Positions 44,863 through 58,387 of a DNA stretch of 64,000 nt are shown piece by piece. The translations under genes and the position numbers were made by a program. The notes below the pieces were generated by a model. That model was not told where the DNA came from, made no database searches, and saw nothing but the letters and a program-made list of their open reading frames with translations. This stretch comes from Nageia nagi (Eukaryota; Pinophyta): the NCBI GenBank assembly GCA_050084985.1, contig JBITNC010000001.1, positions 120,528,001 to 120,592,000 of the forward strand. Reading direction: 5' to 3'. Numbering within the stretch: position 1 is the stretch's first letter; every line of letters starts with the position of its first letter.

Positions 44863-47050
44863 ATGGCCCTACCGATCACACACTGAGATGGATATAGAGC
44901 TACCTTGGTGGCTGATTCTCCTACTGGTCATCAGGTACATTGCATCTCCTACCTTTTTCTTACTATGCTTTTGCTTATCTTCAGATTTTAGCTGCCTATA
45001 TACTGGTTTTCCCAATTGCCCCTAGGGTTTTCCTGTTGAATACCCTAGCCCTTCATTTTTACCTTTTCCTTCTATTTTTTTGAATTTCTGGTATCATGGT
45101 TGTATTATGTTCATCCATACGAATGTACACCCTGAATTTTGTCAACCCTTATTCATGGAAACAGGACCGCTGGCGGTCCTTTTTGCCCTAGTTTAGACCG
45201 TGGGTGGTCCTTCTCACCTGATCTAGACCATGGATGGTCCTCTTTACCAGTACTATTTTTGCCATCTATGTTTCATATCTTGATACTAACTTGCCTTTTG
45301 TCACTCTTTTCTTACAGAACCGTGCATACCTTATGCGACCATCTGGTAAGAGTGCTACCTTCACCACTACCCAGCAGTGGCCACAAACTGATGAAGCCCA
45401 GAGTATACTAGAGGGCATTTCCTTTAGCTACCTTACGTTCGCTGACTATGTGTTTCATGATCGCAACATGCTAATAGCTTTGATGGAGAGGTGGGATCTA
45501 AACTCCAACACCTTTCACCTTCCGACTGGTGAGATTACAGTGACACTAGAGGATATCTACAGGATCACTAGACTTCCTATCAGGGGGAGGCTAGTGAACA
45601 TGGTTCCTGTTCCAAGCCTGGAATAGATAGAGGTATGGGCTACATGGTTGACGGGGTCAGATGAAGTAAATCACAGGAAGAGGGGTGTGTCCCTAGTGAG
45701 GCATGTGTCAGAGTATCCTCCAGCACGGGGTGACCTACGATGAGACTCCTCATTGCCTACCTTTTGGATGCTATTGTCTACCCAGATAAGAGTAGCGAGA
45801 CCTTTCCTATGGGCATGGTTCCTATTATATATGACATGGTGACACACAGGTAGCGATATGCATGGTGCCCCACGATACTAGTGCAACTCTATCATGACCT
45901 CCACAGCTTTACAGAGGTGGAGAGAGGGGGAGATAGGTGGCTCATTCTATGATACTACAGGTGTGGGCATATGATCACATCATCATCTCTAGACCAATGA
46001 CGTTGCCCCTAGATCAGCTAGATGATGTACCCACCTAGCAATGATGGTGACGATAGAGGGACAAGATTTTCTAGCACAGACCTAGAGGGATGGTGGGTAT
46101 GGTTTGACCTACTACAGGAGGCATAGATATACTGGTGTCCCTATTGGGGAGGTGTACCAGAGTGGGAGGAGGACATACAGGAGATGGCATGGGTAAGACA
46201 CCCTACATACCTACAGGCATGTAGGGTGCTAGTGGAGCCATACAGGCCAGAGTGGGTACTCCATCAGTTTAGCCTCCAGCAGGGTATACCAGATGATTGC
46301 AGGATAGTGGTTTGCTACTATCGTAGCAGGCATCTCCTAGAGGACTATGAGCTAGTACCTGACTGGGATTTAGATTAGGAGTCCCCTAGCAAGGACTCTG
46401 ACCATGGGGTTGATGATGACATAGATGGGCCTGATCACACAGAGGACTATCTAGACTGGTGGAGGACACATCGTCCTCACCACATAGGTATTCATGATGC
46501 AGACATGGGTGACGATGCATGGGAGGATGAAGACATAGGAGACATACAGATGGATGGGATGCTCCCTTCACGGTGGGAGGGTGGGGAGGAGAGAGTAGTC
46601 TAACATATGCTCATGACATGTCTCTAGATGCAGGTCATGATGATAATGAGGAGACCGATCCAGACCAAGATGAGTATGAACTTGAGTATGAGATAGATAC
46701 AGATTGGGAGGAGGAAGACTATGATGAGGATGATGATGGTAACCTATTTTCACTTTTGCTTTACTTTGATTTTCTACTTTTTATGATATGCCAAGGATTA
46801 ACATGATATGTTTATGCTATGTCACAGATCCAGAGGTTGAGATGGCTAAGCTACATGGTCAAATCGATCAAAAGGATGAGGAGATTAGAGAGCTAAAGGG
46901 TCGTCTATAGTTCAGAGGAGGAGATTAAACCAGTATCTATCAGGACCTACAAGCAACCAACAAGGAAATCAAGGCCCTTTATGAGCAGCTTTGCCAAGCT
47001 GAGAGGTAGATCGGTAAGGAGAAGGCCCACGCAGAGAAGTACAAGGCATG
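44863..47050 (+). pseudogene. PMD (plant mobile domain) gene, three exons, antisense in Tat-NA
   Basis: Proposed exons: 44863-44934 (donor CAG|GTACAT), 45318-46738 (acceptor TTCTTACAG, donor G|GTAACC) and 46828 onward (acceptor TATGTCACAG). Exon 1 starts MALPITH, then TGA where CGA is likely, then DGYRATLVADSPTGHQ, in frame with NRAYLMRPSGKSATF. The PMD core follows: MLIALMERWDLNSNTFHLPT, GEITVTLEDIYRITRLPI, then LLIAYLLDAIVYPDKSSETF, LQVWAYDHIIISRP and YRPEWVLHQFSLQQGIPDD. The tail is acidic (EEEDYDEDDD) and exon 3 adds a coiled-coil-like DQKDEEIRELKGRL. PMDs occur in the Arabidopsis MAIN/MAIL1 proteins and in many transposable elements; their molecular role is unclear. Nonsense codons (44884, 45624 and others) and frameshifts (near 45,725 and 45,950) break it. 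Confidence 0.75.
45164..45240. repeat. 16-bp GC palindrome, three copies in PMD intron 1
   Basis: GGACCGCTGGCGGTCC (45164-45179) has perfect 7-bp arms GGACCGC/GCGGTCC around TG. AGACCGTGGGTGGTCC (45195-45210) and AGACCATGGATGGTCC (45225-45240) are variants. Starts are 31 and 30 bp apart. Confidence 0.8.
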
Positions 47051-47156
47051 ATGCAGGGGTGGTACATCTAGCAGGGCTACTAGCTCTAGTGTAGGGGAGG
47101 GGGGTCTAGTAGGAGATTCTAGATCATTCTATGTAATCTCATCCAGTTGTATTGTA

Positions 47157-47162
47157 AATAAA
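47157..47162 (+). terminator. Poly(A) signal of the PMD gene
   Basis: AATAAA about 110 bases after the last PMD codons, followed by a T-rich stretch. Confidence 0.5.
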
Positions 47163-47357
47163 AACATTTTGCTCATGATATATATAAAACACAAATTTTG
47201 GTACCTGATTTGCTCTTGTACATGTACTTGTGATGAATGAATTTGATGTTTCGTGATCCTTGAAAATGAATGCCAACGACACAACCTGAAATTTTGACTT
47301 CTCACACTACAGGAATAGTTGATACTTTTTACTTTCTCCTATTTTTCTGCTAAAAGA

Positions 47358-47373
47358 GGACCCTCGGTGGTCC
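47358..47373. repeat. 16-bp GC palindrome downstream of the PMD gene
   Basis: GGACCCTCGGTGGTCC. Confidence 0.7.
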
Positions 47374-47472
47374 TATTATCAGAGAATACAATGTCAATGC
47401 TCCTGTTATGAGGTCATGAAGCCTCCCAATCTTGACCATGATGTTCGTTAGTGACCTGAACCGATTGCTAGC

Positions 47473-48391
<919 letters not shown>

Positions 48392-48401
48392 ATATATTGA
48401 T

Positions 48402-49619
48402 CTACCAAATGATACCTCCAGAGGGCCTAGAGCTCCCACCGGTGCTAGCCTTGTAGGCATCTTCAAGAAAAATCATATTGACATGTTGTTCTTCCCCTGT
48501 ATCTTTGATCTTTTCTGGACACACATAGAATCCATCTTCGATGAGCTTCTATATTCTATCCCTAAGGTTTCCACACCCATCAGTAGCATGACCCTTAGTC
48601 TGATGATATTCATAATACCTATCTTCCTTATACCAAGCAGGTTTTTCTGCTATAGGATCTTCTTCACGCTTAGGTAAGGGTTGTAATAACCTTTTTGCCG
48701 CAAGGTCTTTTAGGATATGTCTTGGAGGTATGGGAAATCTCACAAATTTCTTCTCCTTTGTCTCACTTGCCTTCTCAGCCACATGGATAGCTTTTTCCTC
48801 CTTTGATGATTGCAATCTCTTATCCTTTGCTTTTATCTTATCACTATTGCCATACTTTACAAGCCCTAGCTTCACAAGGACTTTTTCTTTCTCTAACAGT
48901 TTATACGTCATATCGGAAAATGTAAGATGTGTATAATCAATAACATATGATTGTAAGGGCAATATAATAGCTTCTTTAAAAATGTTATTTACCTCTTTTT
49001 CCATTAATCTGGTCTTCACTTGCTGCCATGTCTTCTTAAACCTTACAACAAATTTGTCTAGCTGCTCATCACTGTCTTGCTTGATAGCACATAAATCTGA
49101 TAACATAATCTCCTTCTTGATGTTATGCTTATATTGCTCCAGGAACAAATTACTGAATTCCTCAAATGATATGATAGACCCTTTAGGTAATGCATAAAAC
49201 CATTCTTGAGCCTCTCCCTCTAAGCTCTGGGGAAAGAATTTAGCTTGCAATCTTTGGTCTGTACCAATTTTGAGTTCGCACTCATCCTTGAATCCTTGTA
49301 TATGTCTTCTCGGATCTCCTTCACCATTGAATTTATTAAATTTTGGCTCTTTGTAGCCAGATGGTGGCATATGCCTACGAATCTCATCACATAAGGGACT
49401 ACCAAATTTGAAAGAATCATTAGGTGGAGCTGATCTTCTTGCCAATCTATCTATCTACCTTTGCATACCTTCCATAGTAGCCTAAAAATTACTATTGTCA
49501 CCCTCAGTGCTATTTTGCATTCCTCTGGATCCTTCTAGATCATCATGTCTGATTTCTACCAATAATTCATCCAAATCTCTTTTTGAAAGACTATGCAAGA
49601 ATAACTTAAGCTGTTCCAT
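48402..49619 (-). pseudogene. Tat-NA gag, near-complete
   Basis: Minus strand, ATG at 49619-49617: MEQLKLFLHSLSKRDLDELL. An uninterrupted 298-codon run at 49445-48549 includes EPKFNKFNGEGDPRRHIQGF, LQAKFFPQSLEGEAQEWFYA and LFLEQYKHNIKKEIMLSDLC, the retrotrans_gag capsid domain, and ends in a knuckle-like YYEYHQTKGHATDGCGNLRD whose first Cys is Tyr. Three TAG codons break the full frame: two near 49,480 and 49,450, where Gln (CAG) is likely, and one at 48,551-48,549, where Glu is likely. There is no frameshift. The final segment ends GGIIW before TAG at 48404-48402, next to the (GA)n tract. Confidence 0.85.
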
Positions 49620-49710
49620 AACTAAAACACTCACAAAATAGATATTAGTTCTAACTAAGACCCTTAGGGTTTTAGTACAATGATGTGCACTTCACATTGG
49701 GTTCACCAAA

Positions 49711-50524
49711 TGTTTACAAATAAAATTGAGTATGCAAATAAGTAAATAAGCAAATATCTACAAACTCAATATTATCTGTATTTAAGCTACGGATAACAAT
49801 AAACAAAATAACTAATTCAGAAGTGTAATTGTACCCACCAAGACTGTAATTTGTGTACTTACCTCACGGAACGTACCTGACAATGAAAGATGCAGATGTT
49901 GGTGATGTACTGATGATGAGCTACCTTTCCAACAAAGTTGTGACCTGGGAGGATGCAACAAGAGGATCACGAGCGGTCCGTTTCAATGATATAAGAGCAT
50001 CGACAGTGTTCTTCGGTTCACAAAGGAGCACTGGTAGCCTTCATTTGATGGTTTTGACCTCTCGATTGAGTCCAGAACTTCAATACAAATGTCTCAAATA
50101 GCAGTGTGATATCAGAATAGATCATGCATGTCAGGATAGCTCACCAAAGGAAGCACACAAACCACAACCTTGTAGGCGGTACCAAGAGATACCTTAAGGG
50201 GTAGCCACTTACAAGACCATACATGGGATCATGTGTATCCTTGTTATGTGGACTTACTATTAGATCCCTTATTTATATAGATAATAGATAATACAACCCA
50301 TGGGTCGGCATGCATCTACATAAATAAGGCTAATTCACAATATTCAAGATAAACACACCAATAACAAGATAATTCATGCAATATTCAAGATAATCATTAC
50401 AAAATTCATATTCAAGACAAACATTGATATTATCACTTTAATACATTCAAGACATACATTTAGGCCAAGCATATTTCATTAATTTATTAATTTTAAAACA
50501 TAAATTCATTTTTATGTGTTAACA
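49711..50524 (-). repeat. Tat-NA 5' LTR
   Basis: 814 bp with TATATAAATA at 50279-50270 (minus). The minus-strand sequence after it, TTTGGTGAACCCAATGTG (49710-49693), is the likely primer-binding site (TGG...). Confidence 0.9.
49964..49979. repeat. 16-bp GC palindrome, copy in the right LTR
   Basis: GGATCACGAGCGGTCC, at the position equivalent to 42555-42570 in the left LTR. Confidence 0.7.
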
Positions 50525-50529
50525 TATTC
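50525..50529. repeat. Target-site duplication of Tat-NA (right)
   Basis: TATTC, identical to 42280-42284. Confidence 0.9.
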
Positions 50530-50754
50530 ATTCATAAATCTACTCTTCTTTGAGGTAAACTCAAGAGAAGGTATAACCTCCTTCATATAATCTCCTTCAT
50601 TTGTGTATTACTTCACTAATGATACTAATATATCTTGAGTTATGTGTTAGCAATTTTTTTTTTTTTTTTGCAAAATATGGTTAAAATAGATATAATGATC
50701 TTGGTTATACTAACCTCTAGTGAGCATGTTGTTAATTTTTTTCTATTAAAGAGA

Positions 50755-50764
50755 TTAGTATGTA

Positions 50765-50820
<56 letters not shown>
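50755..50820. repeat. (TG)n microsatellite
   Basis: About 60 bp of TG with TATG at its left edge. Confidence 0.95.
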
Positions 50821-52179
50821 TATATAATTTTTTTCTCTCTTTGACCATTTATTATTGAATAAATGAGGTAGCTCTCTAATTTTGTTTTAAAAAAATGATT
50901 AGAAACTTTTACACAAATTTGAGTTTTTCTTAAGAAGAGAGCATTTTTTTTATATATCTTTTCTTATATAAAAAATGGGAGGGGGTCAATTTTTTTTCTT
51001 ACTACCTTTCTATCATGTCTTTCTTATATCTCAAATAGGAGGGGTGATAATTGTTTTTCAATATAAAACCCTAAACTTTCTCCCTAGTCTTGGCTATGTT
51101 GGTAGGTGACTTGGCTAGGTCCTTATAACTCAAACTATGAATAGTTATCCAATGATCAATCCTACTCATGGCTAATGGCATCGCTTATGAGATCCCCCCC
51201 ATCTTCTTGCCTCACATAGCTTCTATGCATAGAACTCCACCCTCTCCATCTAGAAGTGGTCAATGAAGTGGTGATAGTTGATAAGGATTATGGAGGGCAT
51301 CACCTATGAGATCACCCCCCCCCCCCCATCTTCTTACCTCATGCAACCTCTATGCATAGAACTCCAATTTCTTGATCATCCTCCTTTGCTCATCCCATAG
51401 TCTTGTAAAAGACACTATCAGAGGGCCATGCAAGGGGGTAAAGTCATGGAGGTGTTGTTGGAGTGTGTAGAGGGGTAGAGGAGAAGGACTCTTCTTTAAC
51501 TGTGTCCTTCCATTTTTTTGCTTAACTTCCACCCTTGCAAGCCCTTTCCACCATTCCTCCTCACTTGTTTCCTAGCTTCTCGACCTCCTTGTTGCTTGAT
51601 CGCTTCAACCTACATAATTTCTCCCTCTCTATGACCATCTCACTCCTCGCCTTCACCCAGATCCCTCTTCTATGTGGCCTTCACTTCTACTTAATTTGCT
51701 CCTTTACCTACTTTGAATTTGTGGTAAGTGACCATTCCATTTACTTGTCAAGGGAGACAAAAGTTATGAGAGCTTTAATGAATTTCCTTTAACTCTTTGA
51801 GTGGCATAAAGAATAAGGGAAAATTTAATACATTCTAGACAAAGTAAATGATAACCTTTTTAAAAAAAAAATTACTTGGAGTGCTTAAGATAAGACAACA
51901 TTAAATATCTCTAACTTTTTCTCTTAAGTGCTAGTAAGAGAATGATGGCCTATTAAATTCTTGCTTAAAAAAAATCATTAAGTTTTTTTTTTTAAACTAG
52001 AGTTCTTTAATGCTTTTGTTGGCATTAATACTTAATCTTTTTTTTTACCTCTTTCCTTAAGATATATTTCTAAGTAAAATAGCATGCTATCTTTAGGATA
52101 ATTTTTTAAGTAAAAGAGGGGGAAATTTGTATAATTTTTTACTTTAATTTTATCTATAGCATGTTAGATAAATAATGCA

Positions 52180-52460
52180 TGCTTCCTATTTTTTAATGCA
52201 TGCTTATTACTTAAAATTTTTAAAGTTAATATCATGATGAATACTTATTGCTTAATTATTTTTAAGCTATGGGAATATTACATAGGACTTAATTTTAAGT
52301 TAATGATGCATGCTTAGGACTTAAATTTCAAGTTAATGATGCATGCTTAGGACTTAAATTTTAAGTTAATGTTGCATAGGACTTAATTTTTTAGGTTAAT
52401 GATACATGCTTAGGACTTAAATTTTTAAGATGCTTTCTTATGATTTAAATTCCTTTAAGT
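52180..52460 (+). repeat. 33-bp tandem repeat in the Copia-2 leader
   Basis: ATGATGCATGCTTAGGACTT followed by AAATTTTAAGTTA, at least four recognisable units between 52,290 and 52,430 with degenerate ones either side. Confidence 0.75.
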
Positions 52461-53330
52461 TAAAAAGATGCATATTGAGTAATTATCCTTCATGCAAAGT
52501 TAACTTGTGCAAATTACGAACCCTATGTAAAAATGTCCTCTAGGGGTTAGTCAATAAAACCCATTAGACTCTTAAGGTTCCAAGTTATGAATGGATGATG
52601 TTTAATTTTATGTACTTTACTTCATGTTTAGCATTTTTACTTTATTTTACTTATGCTAAAAAAAATGCAAACATTCAAATGAGCAACCCTCTAAAATGAA
52701 TACATCTGCATGTACATTTTGCAACATCATGTATTTGGGGAGCCATGAAGTGAGGACAAGCAGACTAGAGCCTTTAAATTTGATGATCCAAATGGTGAAA
52801 AGTTCATACTTCTCAATTTCCCCTAAGTCCTCTATTGGTCTAGACATAACTCTAATAGGTGGATAGGCATGTGTGTATTGATACCACATGTCTACACATC
52901 CATTCAAGGATTATCCTCATAACCTAGGAGGACAACTTAAAACCTAATCAAGATTAATAATTTGTTCAATCCAATAAATGTTATAACCTTGTAAAATAGT
53001 AGGTACTTCTCCTTGTGAGAAAGTATAATACTAACCAAGGCTAATTGGTTGAGAATTGGTGGTACTTGGGCTCCTCTTGTGTGGGCATCTAGGTGAAGGC
53101 CTAATTTTAGACATGAAAACAAGCCTCAATAATGTCGCTCTACATCTATGGTTCTTGATGATGACAATAGGATTTGGGTACATGGGATGTATATTTGAGT
53201 TGTAAAATATTTGCATTTGTGAATCAAATCAAGTATGTTTTTGTTAATTAAATGTAACATGTAAAACTTTACATATAATGTTATTTATTGAACCACATGC
53301 TTATTATTTTTTCACATTCTTATGTAGCAA

Positions 53331-54205
53331 ATGGGAGACTACTTTTTACCAAAACACATTCTTAATGGTTCCAAATTTAGGATTTGGGAAGCTTGAATGA
53401 GAGCTAAGTTGTAGAAAAGGAAGCTTTTGCAAACAGTGAATGAGAACCTTGTACCTCCTACAAATGAGAAGGCATTAGAGGCTTACAACATGAAGAATGA
53501 GTTGGCAACCTCCATGATCTTCCTTGTAGTTTTAGATGATGTGCTCCTAATGATTTCCTCTTCAACCTCAACAAATGAAGCTTGGGATAAGCTTAAGCAA
53601 ATCTACCTTGGTTCAAAGTTTTCAAGAAGGTTTACCATTCTCCAAAAGTTGTTTCAATCTCATCAAGGGGAAGATGAAAATGTTACCATCTACTTGAATA
53701 AAATCATTGACCTAAGGACCCAACTTGTTGCTTATGGGTGCAATTGGATCAATGATGAGTTCATGGTCTTCATCATTCTTCAAATCCTTTTTTCAAAGTT
53801 TGGAAACTTTGTGACGGTTATGGAAACAAGGCTTGATAATGAAGAATAAGTCTTTTCCCTTGAGAACCTTTTTAAGCTCCTTTTGAAGCATGAGGAAACC
53901 CTTAACAAAAAGGTTTTGATTTCTTCTCCTAAGGATAATAACATTGCTCTTGGAGAAAGCAAAACTCCTTTCAACAAAAAGTTTAACCATTAAAAGAAAT
54001 CTTATCCTTTTTCCTCCAAAAGGTTTGAGAAAAGAGGCAATGGCAACAATGGTAACCACAGGAACAACAATAATAAAAGCAAGAATAATGGCAACAATAA
54101 CCACTTCAAGAAAAGAGATGGAAAAGGTAGAGCAAACAATCCATATCCTAAGGAAAAGTTTGATGGTAATTGTAACTATTGTGGCATCCAAGGTCACAAA
54201 GAACC
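53331..54205 (+). pseudogene. Copia-2 gag
   Basis: ATG at 53331: MGDYFLPKHILNGSKF, two early stops, then QTVNENLVPPTNEKALEAYN, NELATSMIFLVVLDDVLLMI, SSTSTNEAWDKLKQIYLGS and LNKIIDLRTQLVAYGCNW. An Asn/Lys-rich linker and the zinc knuckle CNYCGIQGHKE follow, and the sequence jumps there to the 3' non-coding region, deleting the rest of the knuckle and all of pol. A TAA at about 53,850 also interrupts it. Confidence 0.85.
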
Positions 54206-54595
54206 TACTTATAGTGCACCATTGATTAGTTCATGATGGCATTTGTGTGATTCATATATCCTTGTTGAGATGAATATGTTGCATCTAACTAATATTGTTA
54301 TTTGACCTACTTATGACTTGCAAGTTCCTTTGAGACTATAGGTTACATACCTCAGGTATGCAGGCTCTTGGAGACTCTTCATGCCTTCCAATTGGATGAC
54401 TACTTCATGTACATTGAAATTGGTTGTGGTTAATGATTGTATTTGGCAAAGTAGTGAGCCTCAAATTAGATCTTTCTACTTCACAAATATGTAAAAAGTT
54501 CTCATCTCTGTTGTATCTATTTGGAGGAGAACTCTCTTACTTTCTCTCTTTCTTCTCTCTTATTCGCTCTATCCCAATATTGCATTAAGGGGGAG
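54206..54595 (+). other. Copia-2 3' non-coding region and polypurine tract
   Basis: Matches 31863-32253 of Copia-1, from ACTTATAGTGCACCATT to the polypurine tract AAGGGGGAG at 54587-54595. Confidence 0.8.
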
Positions 54596-55090
54596 TGTTG
54601 GAATGTGTAATGCATTATTGTAAAGGTTTTGTAATAATATTCTATGTAAGTTTACTAATACTTAAGGGCATCATTTGATCCTTAAGTATTTAAGTGAATA
54701 TGATAATTTAACTTGTCCTACACTCTATGTCATGACCATGACCCTTGGGTAAAAGGGAGTTGTATGTCATGCCTTTGTACATTGGGTAAAAGGGTGATCC
54801 AAAGAGGGATTTTGACCTCTAAATAGAAGGCTCCCTCTTTGTAAACACACCAATTTGTGAAGTAAAGTTATGATATAGGATAATGCTTAGGAGTTGAGAT
54901 TAGGAGGATTGTAAGATAGTTGTATTTGTGATTGAAGTAAAGATCTAGTTAGTGGACGTATTCCTAGTTAGAGGAACCAATTATATCTTGTGTTACATTG
55001 TGAGATTGCTTTATGAGTTTGTTAGGTGTGATTGTGAGCTTTCAAAAGATCTTGGTTGTGTAGGAATTATTTTTAGTGTTTATTCCTTCA
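54596..55090 (+). repeat. Copia-2 3' LTR
   Basis: 495 bp, TGTTGGAATGTGTAATG...TTCCTTCA, followed by the ATGCT duplication (55091-55095). Confidence 0.9.
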
Positions 55091-55095
55091 ATGCT

Positions 55096-55560
55096 CTCTA
55101 TATTCTTGCAAAAATTTGGAAGTATGTTAATGAACCAGTTGCAATGAAAAAGGTACAAGATTATAGGTTTTGATAATGGAAGAATATTATGCATAGTTCA
55201 TATCATCATTCCTATTAAATTGGGACCTAAAACTAAAGAAGTTATGATATATGTTCTTGATAAGAAGTTGTCCTATGACATCCTTCTTGGTATACCTTGT
55301 ATTCATCTAATGAGGTGCATATCATGTAACCTACATAGATTGTTGAAATTTAATCATGAAGGAAAAGAATATGTTATCAAAGCTATAGATGATTCTATAA
55401 ACATAATTAGGAGTATTGGAAATACTATCATCCCTTATAGATATATTGAGATACAAGAAGATTCTAAAGAAGATGAAACTAAGGATAGTATACAGTTATA
55501 TAAGGAAACATGTGTTGGTACCTATGGAGTTAGCTAAAAAGTGATCGAAGAGGGAAAAAA
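55096..55560 (+). pseudogene. Tat-2 protease, right part
   Basis: Continues the protease begun at 41,640: ALYILAKIWKYVNEP, then VMIYVLDKKLSYDILLGIPC (the L-L-G-x-P-W motif) and LLKFNHEGKEYVIKA. Confidence 0.7.
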
Positions 55561-56750
55561 AAATGGATAAACTAGTTCTTTATGAAAAGTTCAATGTTCA
55601 TGTTGACAACAATGCCCACATCAATACCAACATTCATGCTCAAAAAATAGTAAGCACTCATACTGCATTACTTATTTGAAATGCAATCATTCTTAGTCTT
55701 AGTATGAAGATAATAGTACAAAAAGGCATTTTATAACATTAATACATCAACATATGCTATAGAAAGTGATGAGGAATCCACACAAGTGGCTACTTACACA
55801 AAGGTTAACAAAAAGGCTAGAGCTATGTGGTATTACACACCATTGATTCCATAGTACATGGAATCAAGATGCTACAAATGTAAAGGCTCATGAAAATCTG
55901 AGCAAGGGATTGAAGAGTTTCCTATAGATATGTTCAAATAAAACTTAATAAAAAGAGGAATTAGAACACAAGATAGTGAGGAGTATTCAAATTCAGCTAG
56001 CAGTGATGATAAAAGAGGATCAGAGGTAGAATCAAATGAGTAAATAATAAACATAATGGAATTGATCCCTAATGCACCAAAGGTAATTAGATCATATAAG
56101 AGGATGTGTTCTCATGCTAGATGTAGTGTTAACACTACAATCAACATTCACATTGAGGAAATAGAACATGTTTATATCTATCCCCTATTAAATAAGATAG
56201 ATCCAAGGTTTGTTGACATGTTTGAAATGGATGATGCACTTCTACACACATTAAAGGCACATTTTGAGTTCCAAAATTTTAATCCTAATATACAAGGAAA
56301 AAGATCATTCCATTATTAAGCATATTCTGAAGAGGATATGGATGACATACTAGGTTTATCCCTACTACCTAGCCTACTTTCATCTTTTCTCAAGTAGGAT
56401 TAGCTATGGATAAGTGTGTGTGTGTGTGTTTATGACATGGTTTCTCTTATGAAATAACAAGATTGGGGGAATTGCCTAATATTTCTCAACTAAGTGAAGA
56501 AATAACTTTGTTCAATGAACCTCTAGTTGAAATAGACATTGGTACCAAAGATGTGCCATGCATAGTTCATATTTGGAATGGAATTTTTAGTGAGGATAAG
56601 ATCAAATATTAGAAATTTCTTGCAAATTTTGGAGATATGTTTGATTAGGAATATAGTTACATGGTTGGGTTGGATAATATAGTTACATGGTTGGGTTGGA
56701 TCCTACATTTTTTACTCACAATTTAGTTTTCCATAAAGATGTTAAGTATG
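55561..56750 (+). pseudogene. Tat-2 protease-RT spacer
   Basis: Poorly conserved polyprotein spacer with open runs such as IEEFPIDMFK (55,910) and an 87-codon run at 56056-56319 (MELIPNAPKVIRSYKRMCSH). No recognised domain. A short (TG)n lies at 56,416 and a direct duplication of ATAGTTACATGGTTGGGTTGGAT is at 56,652-56,702. Confidence 0.45.
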
Positions 56751-56759
56751 TGCAATAAA

Positions 56760-57490
56760 AAAAAAGGCTTATGCATCTCAAGCATGTTTTTATATTCAAG
56801 AAGGAAATAGATAAATATCATAAGTTTGGTCTTGTTGACCCTCTTAATTGCTCACCATGGTCATCTAACATTGTTCCTACTATGAAACCAGATGGAGAAA
56901 TTAGGTGTTGTACTAATTTTAGGGATTTGAGCAAGGCTTTCCCTAAAGATAATTTTTCATTACCACACATTGATATAATTGTGTATTCTACTGCAAGCCA
57001 TGAAATATTATCTTTCATGGATGGCTTTTTAGGTTATAACCAGATAAGGATCAATAAATAATATCAACATAAGACTACCTTCATTACTTCTTGGGGCATA
57101 TTTTGTTGGGTATTCATGCCCTTTGGCCTCAAGAACACTAAAGCTAAATATCAAAGAGCAATGGTAACTATGTTTCATGATTTAATTAATAAATTAGTTG
57201 AGGTATATGTTGATGATATTCTTGCTAAATCTATGAAAAAAGAGGATCATTTAGAAGATTTAAGAGTTATATTTAAAATAATGAGATAGTTTAACTTGAA
57301 GTTTAATCATAAGAAGTGTATTTTTGGTGTATTAAGTGGAAAATTGCTAGGATACATTATGTCTAGAAGAGGAATAGAAATTGATCCCAAGAAGGTCAAA
57401 GCTATTATGAATATGCCTCCTCCCAAGAACATTAAACATCTTGAAAGTTTGCAAGGAAAATTACAAGTAGTCAAAAGGTTTATAGCTTAG
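56760..57490 (+). pseudogene. Tat-2 reverse transcriptase
   Basis: LNCSPWSSNIVPTMKPDGEI, CCTNFRDLSKAFPKDNFSLP, ILSFMDGFLGYNQIRI, FITSWGIFCWVFMPFGLKN, the catalytic box VEVYVDDILAKS near 57,195-57,230, then FNHKKCIFGVLSGKLLGYIM and KAIMNMPPPKNIKHLESLQG. The active-site aspartates are intact. Only a few stops interrupt it, making it better preserved than in Tat-1. Confidence 0.85.
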
Positions 57491-58020
57491 TTGGTAGATA
57501 AAATATCTCCTTTATCCCACTTGCTCAATAAAGGAAATAAATTTATTTGTACTAAATCATGCCAAAAAGCATTTGATGATATCAAAAGGTACTTACTTAA
57601 TTCTCCTATTTTGCAACTTGTTGATCATGAAAGGCCTTTATACTTGTATATCTCAGCTACAAATCATGATCTAGGAACTGTTTTGGTACAAATTGATAAT
57701 AAAATTAAAGAAAGGGTTATGTATTATTTGTCTAAAATATTACATGATGCAAAAATAAAGTATACTCCAATTGAGAAGTTGTGTTATGCCACTGTCCATA
57801 CCACTTAAAAATTAAGGCATTATATGATTACCAATACCACTTATGTAGTAGGTCAAGTTGATCCATTAAGATATCTACTTTATAAACCTCAATTGCAAGG
57901 AAGAAATGCCAAATGGATAATGGAATTATAAGAATTTGATCTTATTTACACACATCAAAAGGAAATTAAAGCACAAGTTATTTCTCATATGTTGGTTGAG
58001 GCACCATGTAAAAATTCTAC
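57491..58020 (+). pseudogene. Tat-2 first RNase H
   Basis: CQKAFDDIKRYLLNSPILQL, RPLYLYISATNHDLGTVLVQ, MYYLSKILHDAKIKYTPIEK, then a connection segment ending WIMEL-stop-EFDLIYTHQKE. Confidence 0.8.
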
Positions 58021-58083
58021 TCCAAGCAAAGAGCAACTTCAAGATGAACTTGTGGCATGGGCTGAAGGAGATGATGAGAAAAA

Positions 58084-58387
58084 ATGGACACTCTATTTTG
58101 ATGATTATAAGTACCTAAAAGGGGTTGAGGCAGGTATTATATTGGTATCTCTTTAAGGTGGTATTATTCCAATGGCTTACAAGTTAAATTTTGAATGTAC
58201 TAACAATATGACTAAGTATGAGGCTTTGGTTTTAGGTTTGAAGGCTTATATCAATTTGAATATTGAGAATATACAGGTCTATGGTGATTCAAAACTTATT
58301 AGTAATCAAATAAATGAGGTTTACAATACAAAAGATGAAAATCTAAAATCATACAATTATTTGGTAACAAGGATAGTAGAAAGATAA
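58084..58387 (+). pseudogene. Tat-2 archaeal-type RNase H (aRH)
   Basis: WTLYFDDYKYLKGVEAGIIL, one stop, then NNMTKYEALVLGLKAYINLN and IQVYGDSKLISNQINEV. The three acid residues (FDD, KYEAL, GDS) are kept. This second RNase H places Tat-2 in the Tat lineage with Tat-1. Confidence 0.8.

Larger units (their letters stand above)
50571..53327 (+). other. Copia-2 leader, 2.8 kb, bounded by candidate splice sites
   Basis: Begins AGAAG|GTATAA and ends TTATGTAG|CAAATGGG three bases before the gag ATG, matching the Copia-1 leader. It contains (TG)n, a duplicated C-run segment at 51175-51370 (AGATCCCCCCC / AGATCACCCCC followed by CATCTTCTTRCCTCA), and the 33-bp tandem repeat below. No gene recognised. 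Confidence 0.4.
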
